Shown here: positions 1 to 9,144 of the stretch, one piece after another | How the letters are laid out: every line of letters begins with the position of its first letter | Position numbering within the stretch: the stretch's first letter is position 1 | Source of the DNA: Sphingomonas sp. CBMAI 2297 | GTDB lineage: Bacteria > Pseudomonadota > Alphaproteobacteria > Sphingomonadales > Sphingomonadaceae | Assembly: GCF_029870595.1 (NCBI RefSeq) | Contig: NZ_JAPDIR010000006.1 | Location: 33,362-97,361 of the forward strand | Direction of reading: 5' to 3' | DNA: 64,000 nucleotides | Position numbers and translations under genes: made by a program | Notes under the pieces: model-generated | What the model was told of the DNA's origin: nothing | What the model saw: only the letters and a program-made list of their open reading frames with translations | The model's database searches: none

Positions 1-2478
1 ACCACGGAGGGCAATGGCCAGACGCTCCACGTCACCCAGGCCGATGCCGCGGGCAATGTCTCGCCGGCCACCTCGGCGCTGGCGCCCGACTTCACGCCGC
101 CCGCCGCCCCCGTCGCGGCGGTGAACGCCAATGGCACCGCCGTTACCGGCACTGGCGAGCCCGGTGCGACCGTGCACATATACAACGGCGCCGGCACCGA
201 GATCGGCACCGCCACCGTCGCCGGCAACGGCAGCTACACCGCCACGCTCACCACGCCCCAGGCCAATGGCGAGACGGTGACCGTCACCCAGAGCGATCCG
301 GCCGGTAACCTCTCCCCCGCCACGGTGGCGATCGCGCCCGACATTACTCCGCCCGCGCCGCCCGCCGGGCTGGCGATCAATGGCGCTGGCACCGTGGTCA
401 CCGGCACGGGTGAAGCAGGCGCCTCCGTCGAGGTGCGCGATACGGGAGGCACGCTGCTCGGCACCGGCACGGTCGCCGCGAACGGCAGCTTCTCCGTCTC
501 GCTGAACGATCCCCAGACCGCGGGCGAGACGCTCAGCGTCACGCTGCGCGATCATGCCGGAAACCTCTCCGGCGCGGTTCCCCTCATCGCGCCGTTCGAC
601 ATCGAGGCGTTCAACAACACCGCCAACGCTTCGATCGATCTCGTGCCCGTCACGACCAACGAGAATCTCGGCACGGCCAACTATCTCGCCCTGGTCTCGC
701 TCGGCCTGCTCAATCTCGATGCGCAGGTGCTGGCGACCCCCAATGTCCAGTTCACCGTCGCCGCCGGCAATTCGCTTGCCGCGAGCTTCACCTATGACGC
801 GACGCTCGCGATCGGCGTGCTGAGCGGCTACAGCGTGGTGGTCCAGCGCTTCGACGGGACCAATTGGGTCGCGGTGAGCGGCACCGGCAACAGCTCGCTG
901 CTCCAGCTCTCGCTGCTCAACGGCAATCTCGTCGCGACCGACACGCTCGGCCCGGGCGAGTATCGCGCCTTCGTCACTTTCGATGGCGCCGCCGGCGTGG
1001 GGCTGCTCGGCGGCCTCGCGGTCACGGGCGTCAACAGCGACTATACCCATGTCGGCGCGGTGCAGCCGAGCACGGCCGCGGGCAATGTAATCACCGATCC
1101 GGGCCCCGGTGGCGCGGTCGATATCGTCAGCCCGCAGACCGTCGTGCAGAGCGTCACCGTGAACGGCGTCACCACCGCGGTGGCCGCCGGCGGCACCTCG
1201 ATCCACGGCGACTGGGGCACGCTCGTCATCAATCCCAATGGCAGCTACACCTACACGCCCGATGCCAATGCCGCCGCGATCGGCCATGTCGACACCTTCA
1301 CCTATACGCTGGTCAATCCGACCAGCGGCGAGCTGGAGAGCGCGACGCTGGCCGTGACGATCGGCAGCCCGGACATCACCGGCGCGCCACTGGCCGTCGA
1401 CGATGCGGCGATCGCCACCGCGACCTTCGAGCATGTCGTCACCACCATTCCGGCGGCGATCGACTCGAGCTTCGCCACGCCCACGGCGCTGATCATCACC
1501 GGCGCGCAGACCGGCTCGGTGCACGACAGCTTCACGGTAGGCGCGAACAGCACCGCCGACGTGACGCTCTCGGCGATCCAGTCGAGCGGGCTAAGCGTGC
1601 TGCCCACCTACACGATCACGGTCACCAATTCGCAGGGCACCGTGGTCGGCACGGTTACCCAGACCTCGGTCGCCAATCTCGGGCTCGGCACCGGCGTCGC
1701 GCTGGTGCTGCACGACCTGCCGTCCGGCACCTACAACTACACCGTGTCGAGCACGAACATATTGGGCACCGGCTATGGCACGAACGTCTATGTCGGCGAG
1801 ACGGTGACCCATCTCGACCAGTACAGCCTCACCGGCACCACGGCGATATCCGGCGAGCTGCTCGCCAACGACACGCTGGGCACGGACTTCCCGGTGGTGC
1901 GCGTCCAGACGGGCGGCAACTTCGTCCAGGTGGGCGATACGCCGCTGACCATCACCGGCGCCTATGGCACGCTGACCGTCACCGATACCGGCCACTACAC
2001 CTACCAGCCGAGCGCTTCGCTGACCTATTCGGGCACCGATCCGGTCGATAGCTTCACCTATCAGCTGGTCCAGCCCAATGGCACCGTCGCGACGGCGCAT
2101 CTCGACGTGACCGTCGACATCAACAACGGCGTCACGCCCTCGGCGGCGATGGTGGTCGAGTCGACTTCGCTGGCGGATACCGTGCCGCTCGCGATGTTCT
2201 CGGCCGAGACCGTGGCGGCGCCGACCGCGCCGGCAACGGATCACGCGCCGATCGCATACAGCCTGAACGACAATCAGGGCAGCGTCGAGGATCTGCTCGG
2301 CCAGTTCCTCCATGACCGCCAGGCCGCGTCCGATGCCTCCGGCCCGCCCGCGGCCGCCAGCCCCGCGCCCGCCGCGCCGGACATCGCCGCCGCTCCAGCG
2401 CCCGACGATCCGCTACATTATCTCGTCACGCCAAGCGACCTGGAGCAGGATCGCCACCAGCTGACCCATATGGTGTGA
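1..2478 (+). CDS. Large Bap/LapF-type repetitive adhesin, 3' part (partial, 5' end outside window)
   Basis: The frame is open from base 1, so this is the C-terminal 825 codons of a larger protein and the true start lies upstream. Residues 1 to about 200 are tandem Ig-like repeats of about 85 residues, each opening with a TPPA.P linker and carrying the GTGEPGA and DPAGNLSP motifs seen in secreted bacterial adhesins. A non-repeat beta-rich stretch follows. Then come two copies of a domain with a GNV or LAND turn followed by YGTL and YTY motifs (about nt 1060-1360 and 1830-2130), the pattern found near the C-termini of BapA/Bap/LapF adhesins. No glycine-rich RTX nonapeptides are visible. The secretion signal is presumably at the extreme C-terminus (LTHMV end). 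TolC, ABC and HlyD genes follow directly on the same strand, so it is the likely substrate of that exporter. Role inferred: cell-surface attachment and biofilm. Confidence 0.85.
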   Translation, partial: TTEGNGQTLHVTQADAAGNVSPATSALAPDFTPPAAPVAAVNANGTAVTGTGEPGATVHIYNGAGTEIGTATVAGNGSYTATLTTPQANGETVTVTQSDPAGNLSPATVAIAPDITPPAPPAGLAINGAGTVVTGTGEAGASVEVRDTGGTLLGTGTVAANGSFSVSLNDPQTAGETLSVTLRDHAGNLSGAVPLIAPFDIEAFNNTANASIDLVPVTTNENLGTANYLALVSLGLLNLDAQVLATPNVQFTVAAGNSLAASFTYDATLAIGVLSGYSVVVQRFDGTNWVAVSGTGNSSLLQLSLLNGNLVATDTLGPGEYRAFVTFDGAAGVGLLGGLAVTGVNSDYTHVGAVQPSTAAGNVITDPGPGGAVDIVSPQTVVQSVTVNGVTTAVAAGGTSIHGDWGTLVINPNGSYTYTPDANAAAIGHVDTFTYTLVNPTSGELESATLAVTIGSPDITGAPLAVDDAAIATATFEHVVTTIPAAIDSSFATPTALIITGAQTGSVHDSFTVGANSTADVTLSAIQSSGLSVLPTYTITVTNSQGTVVGTVTQTSVANLGLGTGVALVLHDLPSGTYNYTVSSTNILGTGYGTNVYVGETVTHLDQYSLTGTTAISGELLANDTLGTDFPVVRVQTGGNFVQVGDTPLTITGAYGTLTVTDTGHYTYQPSASLTYSGTDPVDSFTYQLVQPNGTVATAHLDVTVDINNGVTPSAAMVVESTSLADTVPLAMFSAETVAAPTAPATDHAPIAYSLNDNQGSVEDLLGQFLHDRQAASDASGPPAAASPAPAAPDIAAAPAPDDPLHYLVTPSDLEQDRHQLTHMV

Positions 2479-2479
2479 G

Positions 2480-2526
2480 AAATCACTCCGAACTCGGAGT
2501 CGATTTCCAAAAATCATCCATGATTT
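2480..2526 (+). other. Two adjacent stem-loops between adhesin and export genes
   Basis: Directly after the adhesin stop codon, a 7-bp perfect stem (actccga/tcggagt, 2485-2500) is extended by aaatc/gattt across one bulge. A second perfect stem (aaatcat/atgattt, 2511-2526) follows. There is no clear U-run, so partial attenuation or mRNA stabilisation between a highly expressed adhesin and its less-needed exporter is more likely than full termination. This is inference from sequence symmetry only. Confidence 0.45.
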
Positions 2527-2586
2527 CAAAAGGGTGATTAACCTACACCATAAGACGACACGCAATGCGGACAGGGAGGCTGTCGC

Positions 2587-3909
2587 TTGGGAAAAGGGTT
2601 GCGACGGGGCCGGCGCGGCGGTCCGATCGGTATCATCGCGATCGGATCGCTGGCGGCCTTCCTGGCCGGCACCGGATACGCGCAGGACAGCGCCGGGCTC
2701 TCGCTCGAGGCAGCGGTCCGACAGGCCGTGGCATGGCATCCGAACGTCGTCGCCGCCGCGGCCACGCTCGATGCGCGCGACGCGGATGTCGATGTCGCGC
2801 GGACCGGCTATCTGCCCCAGGTGAGCGCGGGCATCGGCACCGGCTACGACAATCGCCTCGGCTCGAACTGGCGCCCGCGTCCCCAGGTCTCCGCCTCGCA
2901 GATGCTCTATGATTTCGGCAAGGTCCGCAGCGCGGTGGATTATGCGCAGGCGGGCACCCGGGTCGGCCGTGCCGATCTGCTGCTCGCGATCGACGGGCTC
3001 ATCCACGACACCGGCTATGCGATCGTCGAGCTGCAGCGCAACGCGGCGCTCCGCGACATCGCCGAGGAGCAGCTGGCCCGGATCCGCGAGATCAGCGGGC
3101 TGGTCGCCGATCGGGTCGCCAAGGGCGCGTCGACGCGCTCGGACGGGCTTCAGGCGGAATCGCGCGTCGCCGCGGCCAAGGCGACACTGGCGCAGATCGA
3201 TGCCGAGCAGCGTCGCTGGACCAGCAATCTCGCCTTTCTGCTCGGCGAGGAACGGGCCAAGGCGTCGGTCAGCGCCGACATGCCCGACTGGCTGATGCGC
3301 AGCTGCGCCACCGGCCTGGCGGACTGGAATGCGGTGCCGGCCGTGATGCGCGCCGACGCCCAGCGCGAGCAGGCCGCGGCCCAGCTTCGCCGCAGCCGCG
3401 CCGATCGCTTGCCCACCGTGTCGCTGGCCGGCGACGCGGCGGCGGATATCGGGTCGCCCTTCTCCGATCGCAGCGCCTACAGCTTCGGGCTCAGCGTCTC
3501 GAGCAACATATTCGGCGGCAACGCCACCCGCGCCCGCGTCCGCAGCGCGGACTATTCGCTGGCCGCCGCCGACGCCGCCTCGCGCCAGGCGCGCAACGAA
3601 GCGAGCCAGCGGCTCGCCGAGGCCCGGCAGCAGATCGGCAGCCTTACCCGGCTGCTCGACACGCTCAACCTGCGCGAGGCGGACATGGCGGAGACCGGGC
3701 AACTCTACCGCGCGCAATATCTCGAAATGGGCACGCGAACGCTGGTCGACCTGCTCAATGCCGAACAGGAACTGCACCAGGCGCGGTTCGATGCGGTCAA
3801 TACCGAGCATGACCTGCGCCGGCTCCAGCTCGACTGCCTCTATTATTCGGGCCGCTCGCGCGATGCGTTCGGCCTGACCGGCACGCGCCTGCGGGGAGTT
3901 ACGCTGTGA
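2587..3909 (+). CDS. TolC-family outer membrane channel of the type I secretion system
   Basis: A 440-residue outer membrane efflux protein. A basic N-terminus and hydrophobic stretch ending near AQDSAGLS form a Sec signal peptide of about 35 residues. The body has the TolC duplication: long alpha-helical, alanine- and arginine-rich hairpins with two beta segments, including YLPQVSAGIGTGYDNRL and a C-terminal LVDLLNAEQELHQARFDA helix typical of the family. The start is TTG at 2587, chosen because AGGGAGG (2573-2579) lies 7 nt upstream; the ATG at 2565 is out of frame. It forms the trans-periplasmic exit duct for the adhesin with the ABC and HlyD proteins encoded next. Its stop overlaps the next start by 4 bases (GTGA), showing translational coupling. 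Confidence 0.9.
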   Translation: MGKGLRRGRRGGPIGIIAIGSLAAFLAGTGYAQDSAGLSLEAAVRQAVAWHPNVVAAAATLDARDADVDVARTGYLPQVSAGIGTGYDNRLGSNWRPRPQVSASQMLYDFGKVRSAVDYAQAGTRVGRADLLLAIDGLIHDTGYAIVELQRNAALRDIAEEQLARIREISGLVADRVAKGASTRSDGLQAESRVAAAKATLAQIDAEQRRWTSNLAFLLGEERAKASVSADMPDWLMRSCATGLADWNAVPAVMRADAQREQAAAQLRRSRADRLPTVSLAGDAAADIGSPFSDRSAYSFGLSVSSNIFGGNATRARVRSADYSLAAADAASRQARNEASQRLAEARQQIGSLTRLLDTLNLREADMAETGQLYRAQYLEMGTRTLVDLLNAEQELHQARFDAVNTEHDLRRLQLDCLYYSGRSRDAFGLTGTRLRGVTL

Positions 3910-6035
3910 GCGCGGCATCGGCCGAGACCTGGCTCGACATTCTCTGCCAGGCCGCGCGCCACTATCGCCTGCCCGTCTCCGAGCAGCGCGCTCGCCTGGC
4001 GGGGCTCTGGGACATCGCTTCCCCCGAGCAGAATCGCGTGCGCGCGCTCGCTCGCCCCCTGGGCCTGGCTCTTCGCTTCGCCGACCCCGCCGCCATACGG
4101 CTGACGAGTTGGCGCCTGCCGGTGATCGCCTGCCTCGCCGATGGCGAGCTTGCCCTGATCACCGCGCTGGACGGCGACGGCGAGGCGATGTTCACCGTCG
4201 CCGGCGAGAGCGACATGCCCGCGCGCCGTCCGCTCGCCGAACTGCTCGCCGCCGCCACTCTGGTCGTCGTGCCCCGCCCCGCCCGCTCCGCCGCCGATGC
4301 CCGGGTCGACACCTATATCCGGCCCTATGAGGAGCATTGGCTTCGCCGCATCCTGCTCCAGGACGCCCGCGCCTATGGCCATGTCGCGGTCGCCTCGATC
4401 GTGACCAACCTGCTCGGGCTCGCCGGCATCCTGTTCTCGATGCAGGTCTATGACCGCGTCATTCCGGCCCAGTCGATGCCGACGCTCGTCATCCTGTTCC
4501 TCGGCGTGCTGCTGGCGATCGCCTTCGACTTCCTGCTGCGCAAGCTGCGCGTGGCGATCACCGACGTGCTGGGCAAGCGGGCCGATCTGAGGCTCTCCGA
4601 TCTGGTCTTCGGCCATGCGCTGCGCGTCCGCAACCGGGAACGGCCGACTTCCACCGGCACCTTCATCTCCCAGTTGCGCGACCTCGACCAGGTCCGCGAC
4701 ATGCTGACCTCGACCACCGTCTCCGCGGTGGCCGACCTGCCCTTCTTCCTGCTCTTCCTCGCCATCCTGGCCTTTATCGGCGGGGTGCTGGCGCTGGTGC
4801 CCCTCGCCGCGGTGATATTGCTGCTCGTGCCCAGCCTGCTCGCGCAGCGGCGCCTGCGCGTCCTCGCCACCGAATCGATGCGGGAAAGCTCGCTGCGCAA
4901 CGCACTGCTGGTCGAGGCGGTGCAGGGGATAGAGGACATCAAGGCGCTGCAGGCGGAGGAGCGCTTCCAGCGCCAGTGGAATCACTACAACAGTGTCGCC
5001 GGCGAGGCCCAGCTTCGCCTGCGCGGCCTCACCGCCAGCCTCTCCACCTGGTCGCAGAGCGTGCAGAATGGCGTCTATGCCGCGGTGATCTTCGTCGGCG
5101 CGCCCATGGTGATCGCCGGCGACATCACTACCGGCACGCTCGTCGCCACCTCCATGCTCGCCTCGCGCATGATCGCGCCGATGGCCCAGGTCTCCGGCCT
5201 GCTCGGCCGCTGGCAGCATGCCAAGCTGGCGACGCAGAGCCTCAACCAGATAATGGGGCTGCCCACGGACAGCCCCGACGCCGAGCACCGCATTCCCCTC
5301 CCCGCGGTCACCGGCAGCTTCGCGCTGCGCTCGGCGGTATTTTCCTATGCGGATCCCAATGCGCCGCCCGCGCTGACCGTGCCGAACCTCGAGATCGCCG
5401 CCGGCGAGAAAGTGGCGCTGCTCGGCCGCAACGGCGCCGGCAAGTCGACCTTGCTGCAGGGCCTGTCGGGCATGCTCCAGCCGGTTTCCGGCGAAGTCCT
5501 GCTCGACGATCTGGCGCTGCACCAGATCGACCCCGCCGATGTGCGCCGGGACGTCTGCCTGCTCACCCAGAACAGCCGGCTCTTCCACGGCACGCTGCGC
5601 GAGAACCTGACGATGGGGGCGCCGCATGCCGGCAATGCCGAGATACTGGCGGCTCTCGAAATGGTCTGCGCGCAGGATTTCGTGCGGCGGCTCCGCGACG
5701 GGCTCGAGCATGTCGTGCTCGAAGGCGGGCTGGGTCTCTCGGGCGGGCAGGTCCAGTCGCTGCTCCTCGCCCGCCTGCTGCTCCGGCGCCCCATGGTGGC
5801 GCTGCTCGACGAGCCCACCGCGGCAATGGACGAGCTGGCCGAGCGCCACTTCATCACGAGCTTCCGCGAATGGAGCCGGCAGCGCACCGTCGTCGTGGCG
5901 ACCCACCGCATGCGCGTGCTCGAGCTTGTCGACCGGGTGATCGTCATCGACCATGGCAGAGTGGTCCTCGACCAGCCCAGGGAAGCCGCGCTTGCCGCGA
6001 TGCGCGGCGCCGCCACCAGGACCCAGGCGGCATGA
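3906..6035 (+). CDS. Type I secretion ABC transporter (LapB/HlyB-like permease-ATPase)
   Basis: A 709-residue inner-membrane exporter. The N-terminal ~130 residues match the position of the C39-like domain of HlyB/LapB exporters, but a catalytic C39 peptidase motif is not visible, so it should bind rather than cleave its substrate. Next come about six membrane segments (about residues 160-420), with the FSMQVYDRVIP motif typical of this subfamily. The ATPase domain has Walker A GRNGAGKST (507-515), signature LSGGQ (611-615), Walker B MVALLDEPT and a THR switch histidine near 660. Start is GTG, overlapping the TolC stop; its own stop overlaps the HlyD start (ATGA). It energises export of the large adhesin across both membranes. 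Confidence 0.92.
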   Translation: MSAASAETWLDILCQAARHYRLPVSEQRARLAGLWDIASPEQNRVRALARPLGLALRFADPAAIRLTSWRLPVIACLADGELALITALDGDGEAMFTVAGESDMPARRPLAELLAAATLVVVPRPARSAADARVDTYIRPYEEHWLRRILLQDARAYGHVAVASIVTNLLGLAGILFSMQVYDRVIPAQSMPTLVILFLGVLLAIAFDFLLRKLRVAITDVLGKRADLRLSDLVFGHALRVRNRERPTSTGTFISQLRDLDQVRDMLTSTTVSAVADLPFFLLFLAILAFIGGVLALVPLAAVILLLVPSLLAQRRLRVLATESMRESSLRNALLVEAVQGIEDIKALQAEERFQRQWNHYNSVAGEAQLRLRGLTASLSTWSQSVQNGVYAAVIFVGAPMVIAGDITTGTLVATSMLASRMIAPMAQVSGLLGRWQHAKLATQSLNQIMGLPTDSPDAEHRIPLPAVTGSFALRSAVFSYADPNAPPALTVPNLEIAAGEKVALLGRNGAGKSTLLQGLSGMLQPVSGEVLLDDLALHQIDPADVRRDVCLLTQNSRLFHGTLRENLTMGAPHAGNAEILAALEMVCAQDFVRRLRDGLEHVVLEGGLGLSGGQVQSLLLARLLLRRPMVALLDEPTAAMDELAERHFITSFREWSRQRTVVVATHRMRVLELVDRVIVIDHGRVVLDQPREAALAAMRGAATRTQAA

Positions 6036-7219
6036 GCGCGGCGTTCAGCGCCGACGACCGGCTGTTCGACGAAGAGGGTCGCGGCCGGCTGCGCGATGCG
6101 ACGCGCATGCTGTGGGTACTGGCGGCGATGGTCGTCACCTTCCTGGCCTGGGCCTGGCTCGCCAGGCTCGACGAAGTGGCGACCGGCACCGGCAAGGTGG
6201 TGCCGACCAGCCATGAGCAGATACTCCAGTCGCTGGAAGGCGGCATCCTCGCCAAGCTGCACGTGCACCAGGACGATATCGTCAAGCCCGGCCAGGTTCT
6301 CGCCCAGCTCGATCCCACCCTGGCAGGCTCGACGGTGGAAGAAAGCGCCGCCAAATATCGCGCCGCGCTCGCCGCCCAGGCGCGACTCCAGGCCGAAGTG
6401 GACGACACCCCGATACGGTTCTCCAGGGAACTCGACGGCTATCCCGCGCTCAAGGCCGAGCAGCAGCGGCTCTACGACACGCGCCGCCGCAGCCTGGCCG
6501 GCTCGACCAGCCTGATCGACGAATCGCTGGCACTGATCAACCGCGAGGTCGGCATCGGCGAATCGCTGATCGCCACCGGCGCGGCGAGCAATGTCGAGGT
6601 GCTGCGGCTCAAGCGCCAGCGCGCCGACCTCGATCTCAAGAAAGCCGATCTGCGCTCGCAATATCTGGTCGAGGCCCGGCAGGACCTCGCAAAGGTGAGC
6701 GAGGAAGTCGAGGCGCTCGCCCCGGTGGTGCGGGGCCGGTCGGACACGCTGCAGCGGCTCACCTTGCGCTCGCCCGTGCGCGGCGTGGTCAAGAATATCG
6801 AAGTGTCGACGATCGGCGGCGTCGTGCCGCCCAACGGCAAGGTGATGGAAATCGTCCCGCTCGACGACCGGCTGCTCATCGAGGCGCGCATCTCGCCCCG
6901 CGACATCGCGTTCATCCGGCCCGGCCAGCGCGCCAGCGTGAAGATCACCGCCTATGACTATTCGATCTTCGGCGGGCTCGAGGGCGAGGTCAGCAGCATC
7001 TCACCCGACACGATCCGCGACGAAGTGAACCCCGACATCTATTATTACCGCGTATTCGTCCGCACCCGCTCGGACGCCCTGGTCAACAAGGCGGGCCGAC
7101 GCTTTCCGATCGTACCCGGGATGATCGCCACCGCCGACATCCACACGGGAAGCAAAACAATACTCCAATACCTCTTGAAACCACTGAACCGCGCCCAAGA
7201 AGCCCTTCGAGAACGTTAA
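6032..7219 (+). CDS. HlyD-family membrane fusion (periplasmic adaptor) protein of type I secretion
   Basis: A 395-residue adaptor. One transmembrane helix (about residues 27-45, WVLAAMVVTFLAWAWLARL) is followed by a lipoyl-like half (SLEGGILAKLHVHQDDIVKPGQ), a long helical hairpin (about 105-235), the second lipoyl half (LRSPVRGVVKNIEVSTIGGVV), and a C-terminal beta-barrel ending with PGMIATADIHTGSKTILQYLLKPL, the hallmark end of HlyD/LapC proteins. ATG 6032 overlaps the ABC gene stop by 4 bases; longer upstream frames only shadow the ABC gene. It bridges the ABC exporter to the TolC channel. The operon appears to end here, because the following sequence is AT-rich and non-coding. Confidence 0.92.
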   Translation: MSAAFSADDRLFDEEGRGRLRDATRMLWVLAAMVVTFLAWAWLARLDEVATGTGKVVPTSHEQILQSLEGGILAKLHVHQDDIVKPGQVLAQLDPTLAGSTVEESAAKYRAALAAQARLQAEVDDTPIRFSRELDGYPALKAEQQRLYDTRRRSLAGSTSLIDESLALINREVGIGESLIATGAASNVEVLRLKRQRADLDLKKADLRSQYLVEARQDLAKVSEEVEALAPVVRGRSDTLQRLTLRSPVRGVVKNIEVSTIGGVVPPNGKVMEIVPLDDRLLIEARISPRDIAFIRPGQRASVKITAYDYSIFGGLEGEVSSISPDTIRDEVNPDIYYYRVFVRTRSDALVNKAGRRFPIVPGMIATADIHTGSKTILQYLLKPLNRAQEALRER

Positions 7220-7356
7220 ATCATATAATACGTAAATTGCGCTATCATTTTGATTTACGCGATTTTGACAATTCGATTTTACTATGATTTATTTATAAGG
7301 AAGGATATGATCTATTATATGAGTAGCGTCATTCCTTCATAAGTTCGGGTAGTATA
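7220..7356. promoter_or_regulatory. AT-rich intergenic region with an inverted repeat, upstream of the MarR-like gene
   Basis: This 137-bp stretch is strikingly AT-rich compared with its GC-rich surroundings. It holds a perfect 7-bp inverted repeat, cgtaaat (7231-7237) and atttacg (7253-7259), with centres 22 bp apart, about two helical turns, which suits a dimeric winged-helix regulator. A weak purine tract (ataaggaagg, about 7295-7305) lies further on. No canonical terminator was found for the secretion operon. Role as promoter and operator is inferred. Confidence 0.4.
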
Positions 7357-7806
7357 GTGGCGAATAGCGTAATCACCTGGGACAGATCCCTGCTCGACCT
7401 CGCGCGCCAGTTGCAACACATGCGCGCGAAGGCGGCAAAACTTTTCCCGCGCGACGTCTTCCGCGATTCCGCATGGGACATGGTGCTCGAGCTGTTCATC
7501 GCCGGGCAGGAGAACCGGGTCATCTGCGTGAAGGAGCTCATTTTCGTCTCGGGCGAGACGTCGACGAGCGCGCTGCGCCGGATCGATCGCCTCGAGGCGG
7601 CCGGGCTGCTCAACCGTTCCCACGATCCCGACGATCACCGGCGGATGGCGGTGACGCTGACCAGCAAGGGCGACGAGGCCATGCGCGCCATGCTGCACAG
7701 CCTCTTCCCCCATGACGGCTCCTCCATCCCGGAGAGACGCGCCCGCGGTTCCGAGCGCCCCGCCGAGATGCCTTCCTCCTTCGAATCGTCGACCGGCCTG
7801 TTCTGA
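7357..7806 (+). CDS. MarR-type winged-helix transcriptional regulator
   Basis: A 149-residue DNA-binding protein. Residues about 55-115 form the MarR winged helix: recognition helix region VSGETSTSALRRIDRLEAAGL followed by the wing, where DPDDHRRMAVTLTSKG is the classic MarR wing signature. The N-terminus supplies dimerisation helices; the C-terminal ~35 residues are proline- and serine-rich and probably disordered. Start is GTG 7357 with a poor ribosome site. It sits 137 bp after the HlyD gene, behind an AT-rich region with an inverted repeat, so autoregulation or control of the adhesin locus is a reasonable inference. The ligand is unknown. It converges with the ABC importer genes (26-bp gap). 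Confidence 0.78.
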   Translation: MANSVITWDRSLLDLARQLQHMRAKAAKLFPRDVFRDSAWDMVLELFIAGQENRVICVKELIFVSGETSTSALRRIDRLEAAGLLNRSHDPDDHRRMAVTLTSKGDEAMRAMLHSLFPHDGSSIPERRARGSERPAEMPSSFESSTGLF

Positions 7807-7831
7807 AGCCGGCCGCCCCGGCATCGCGGCC

Positions 7832-9127
7832 CTAGGAAGGATCGTCGAGGCTGAAACGGTCCGCCGCCTCGTCATAGGCGAAGACCTCGGCATAGCGGCC
7901 CCATTGGATCACCGATTTCAGCGTCTGCTCGGCATATTCCTCGGACATGAAATCCTCGATCTCGTCGCGAAAGCGGCTCGCCGGCGCCTCGTGGCTGGCC
8001 CGGTCGTCGAGGATGCGGCGAATGTGTCCGGCAAGCGGCACATGGCGCAGCAGATGCTGGGCGAAGAGCTGCTTGCGCGCATCCACCTCGGCATCGACAT
8101 AGCGCCGCGCCGCCGGCAGCAGCCTCAGGTCGCCGTCGCCCAGCTCGGCGAAGCGCAGCAGCTGCAGCACTTCCGCGATCGGGAACAGCTCGTCCGCCTC
8201 ATATTGCAGCTCGCTGGCCAGGTCCGACAGCGGCGCGCTGCCGAGATAGGGCTCGGCCGCCACCGCCTCCATCAACCCGGCGAGCGTGTTGGTCGAGACA
8301 CGCGGCAGCGCCATGCCGATGCCGGTGCCCGGGAACACGCCCTCGCGCGCATGCTCCGCCTCGGTCCGCACGGTCATCCTGGCATAGATCTCGTCGACCA
8401 GCGCCTGAAACGCCGGGTCCTGCCGGTTCCGCGGCTGCGGCAGCGTCACGCCGATCTCGGTGACCACGCGCCCGGGATTGGACGAGAAGACGAGGATGCG
8501 ATCGCACATCAGCACCGCTTCCTCGATATTGTGCGTGACGATCAGGATCGACTTGATCGGCATCCGCCCCTCCGACCACAGGTCGAGCAGGTCGGTGCGC
8601 AGCGTCTCGGCGGTGAGCACGTCGAGCGCCGAGAAGGGCTCGTCCATCAGCAGGATGTCCGGATCGACCACCAGCGCGCGCGCCAGGCCGACGCGCTGGC
8701 GCATGCCGCCCGACAATTCCTTCGGATAGGCGCTCTCGAAGCCGTCCAGGCCGATCAGGTCGATCGCCTTGAGGGCACGCCGGCGCCGCTCCTCGGCGGC
8801 GACGCCCTGCGCCTCGAGCCCCACCTCGACATTCTGGAGCACGGTGAGCCAGGGGAACAGCGCGAAGGTCTGGAAGACCATCGAGACGCGCGTATCGGCA
8901 TGCGCGAAGCGCACTTCGCCCGAAGTCGGCTGGATCAGTCCCGCGATCGAACGCAGCAGCGTCGACTTGCCCGAGCCGGAGCGGCCGAGCAGGCCGACGA
9001 TCTCGCCCTCGCCCAGGGTCAGGTGGACATCGTCGAGCACGAGCAGGCCGGCGCCGCCCGATTTGCCATAGACATGGCGGACGTCGCGGACCTCGACCAG
9101 CGGCGGGGTTTCAGTGAGCGTGTTCAT
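7832..9127 (-). CDS. ABC importer ATPase with C-terminal AAA-associated domain (nitrate/sulfonate/taurine type)
   Basis: A 431-residue ATP-binding subunit. The N-terminal ~255 residues are a standard NrtD/SsuB-type ATPase: Walker A GRSGSGKST, signature LSGGMRQRVGLARALV, Walker B ILLMDEPFSALD and the H-loop in LIVTHNIEEAV. An extra ~170-residue C-terminal region (from about LVDEIYARMTVR to the end) matches the AAA-associated C-terminal domain fused to some of these ATPases, whose function is unknown. The start at 9127 (MNTLTETPPL) is chosen because GGGAG lies just upstream; a longer frame adds 22 unlikely residues. It lies 17 bp downstream of its permease gene, in one operon. The stop is TAG in a CCTAGG context. 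Confidence 0.88.
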   Translation of the reverse strand: MNTLTETPPLVEVRDVRHVYGKSGGAGLLVLDDVHLTLGEGEIVGLLGRSGSGKSTLLRSIAGLIQPTSGEVRFAHADTRVSMVFQTFALFPWLTVLQNVEVGLEAQGVAAEERRRRALKAIDLIGLDGFESAYPKELSGGMRQRVGLARALVVDPDILLMDEPFSALDVLTAETLRTDLLDLWSEGRMPIKSILIVTHNIEEAVLMCDRILVFSSNPGRVVTEIGVTLPQPRNRQDPAFQALVDEIYARMTVRTEAEHAREGVFPGTGIGMALPRVSTNTLAGLMEAVAAEPYLGSAPLSDLASELQYEADELFPIAEVLQLLRFAELGDGDLRLLPAARRYVDAEVDARKQLFAQHLLRHVPLAGHIRRILDDRASHEAPASRFRDEIEDFMSEEYAEQTLKSVIQWGRYAEVFAYDEAADRFSLDDPS

Positions 9128-9144
9128 GACGATACTCCCGATGC

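Noticed and set aside
1..2478. RTX (calcium-binding nonapeptide) toxin
   Set aside because: No GGxGxDxUx repeats are seen; the repeats are Ig-like and the C-terminal domains are of the Bap/LapF kind.
3906..4300. Active C39 peptidase domain in the exporter
   Set aside because: No Gln-Cys...His-Asp catalytic pattern is visible in the N-terminal domain, so a C39-like non-catalytic domain is more likely.
3843..5954. 703-residue open frame on the minus strand opposite the secretion ABC gene
   Set aside because: Rich in His, Arg, Gly and Gln with no domain pattern; it mirrors the codon structure of the real ABC gene on the plus strand, an effect of high GC at third positions.
4976..6031. Long 5' extension of the HlyD frame into the ABC gene
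   Set aside because: Arg/Ala-rich shadow; ATG 6032 with ATGA overlap gives a normal adaptor N-terminus.
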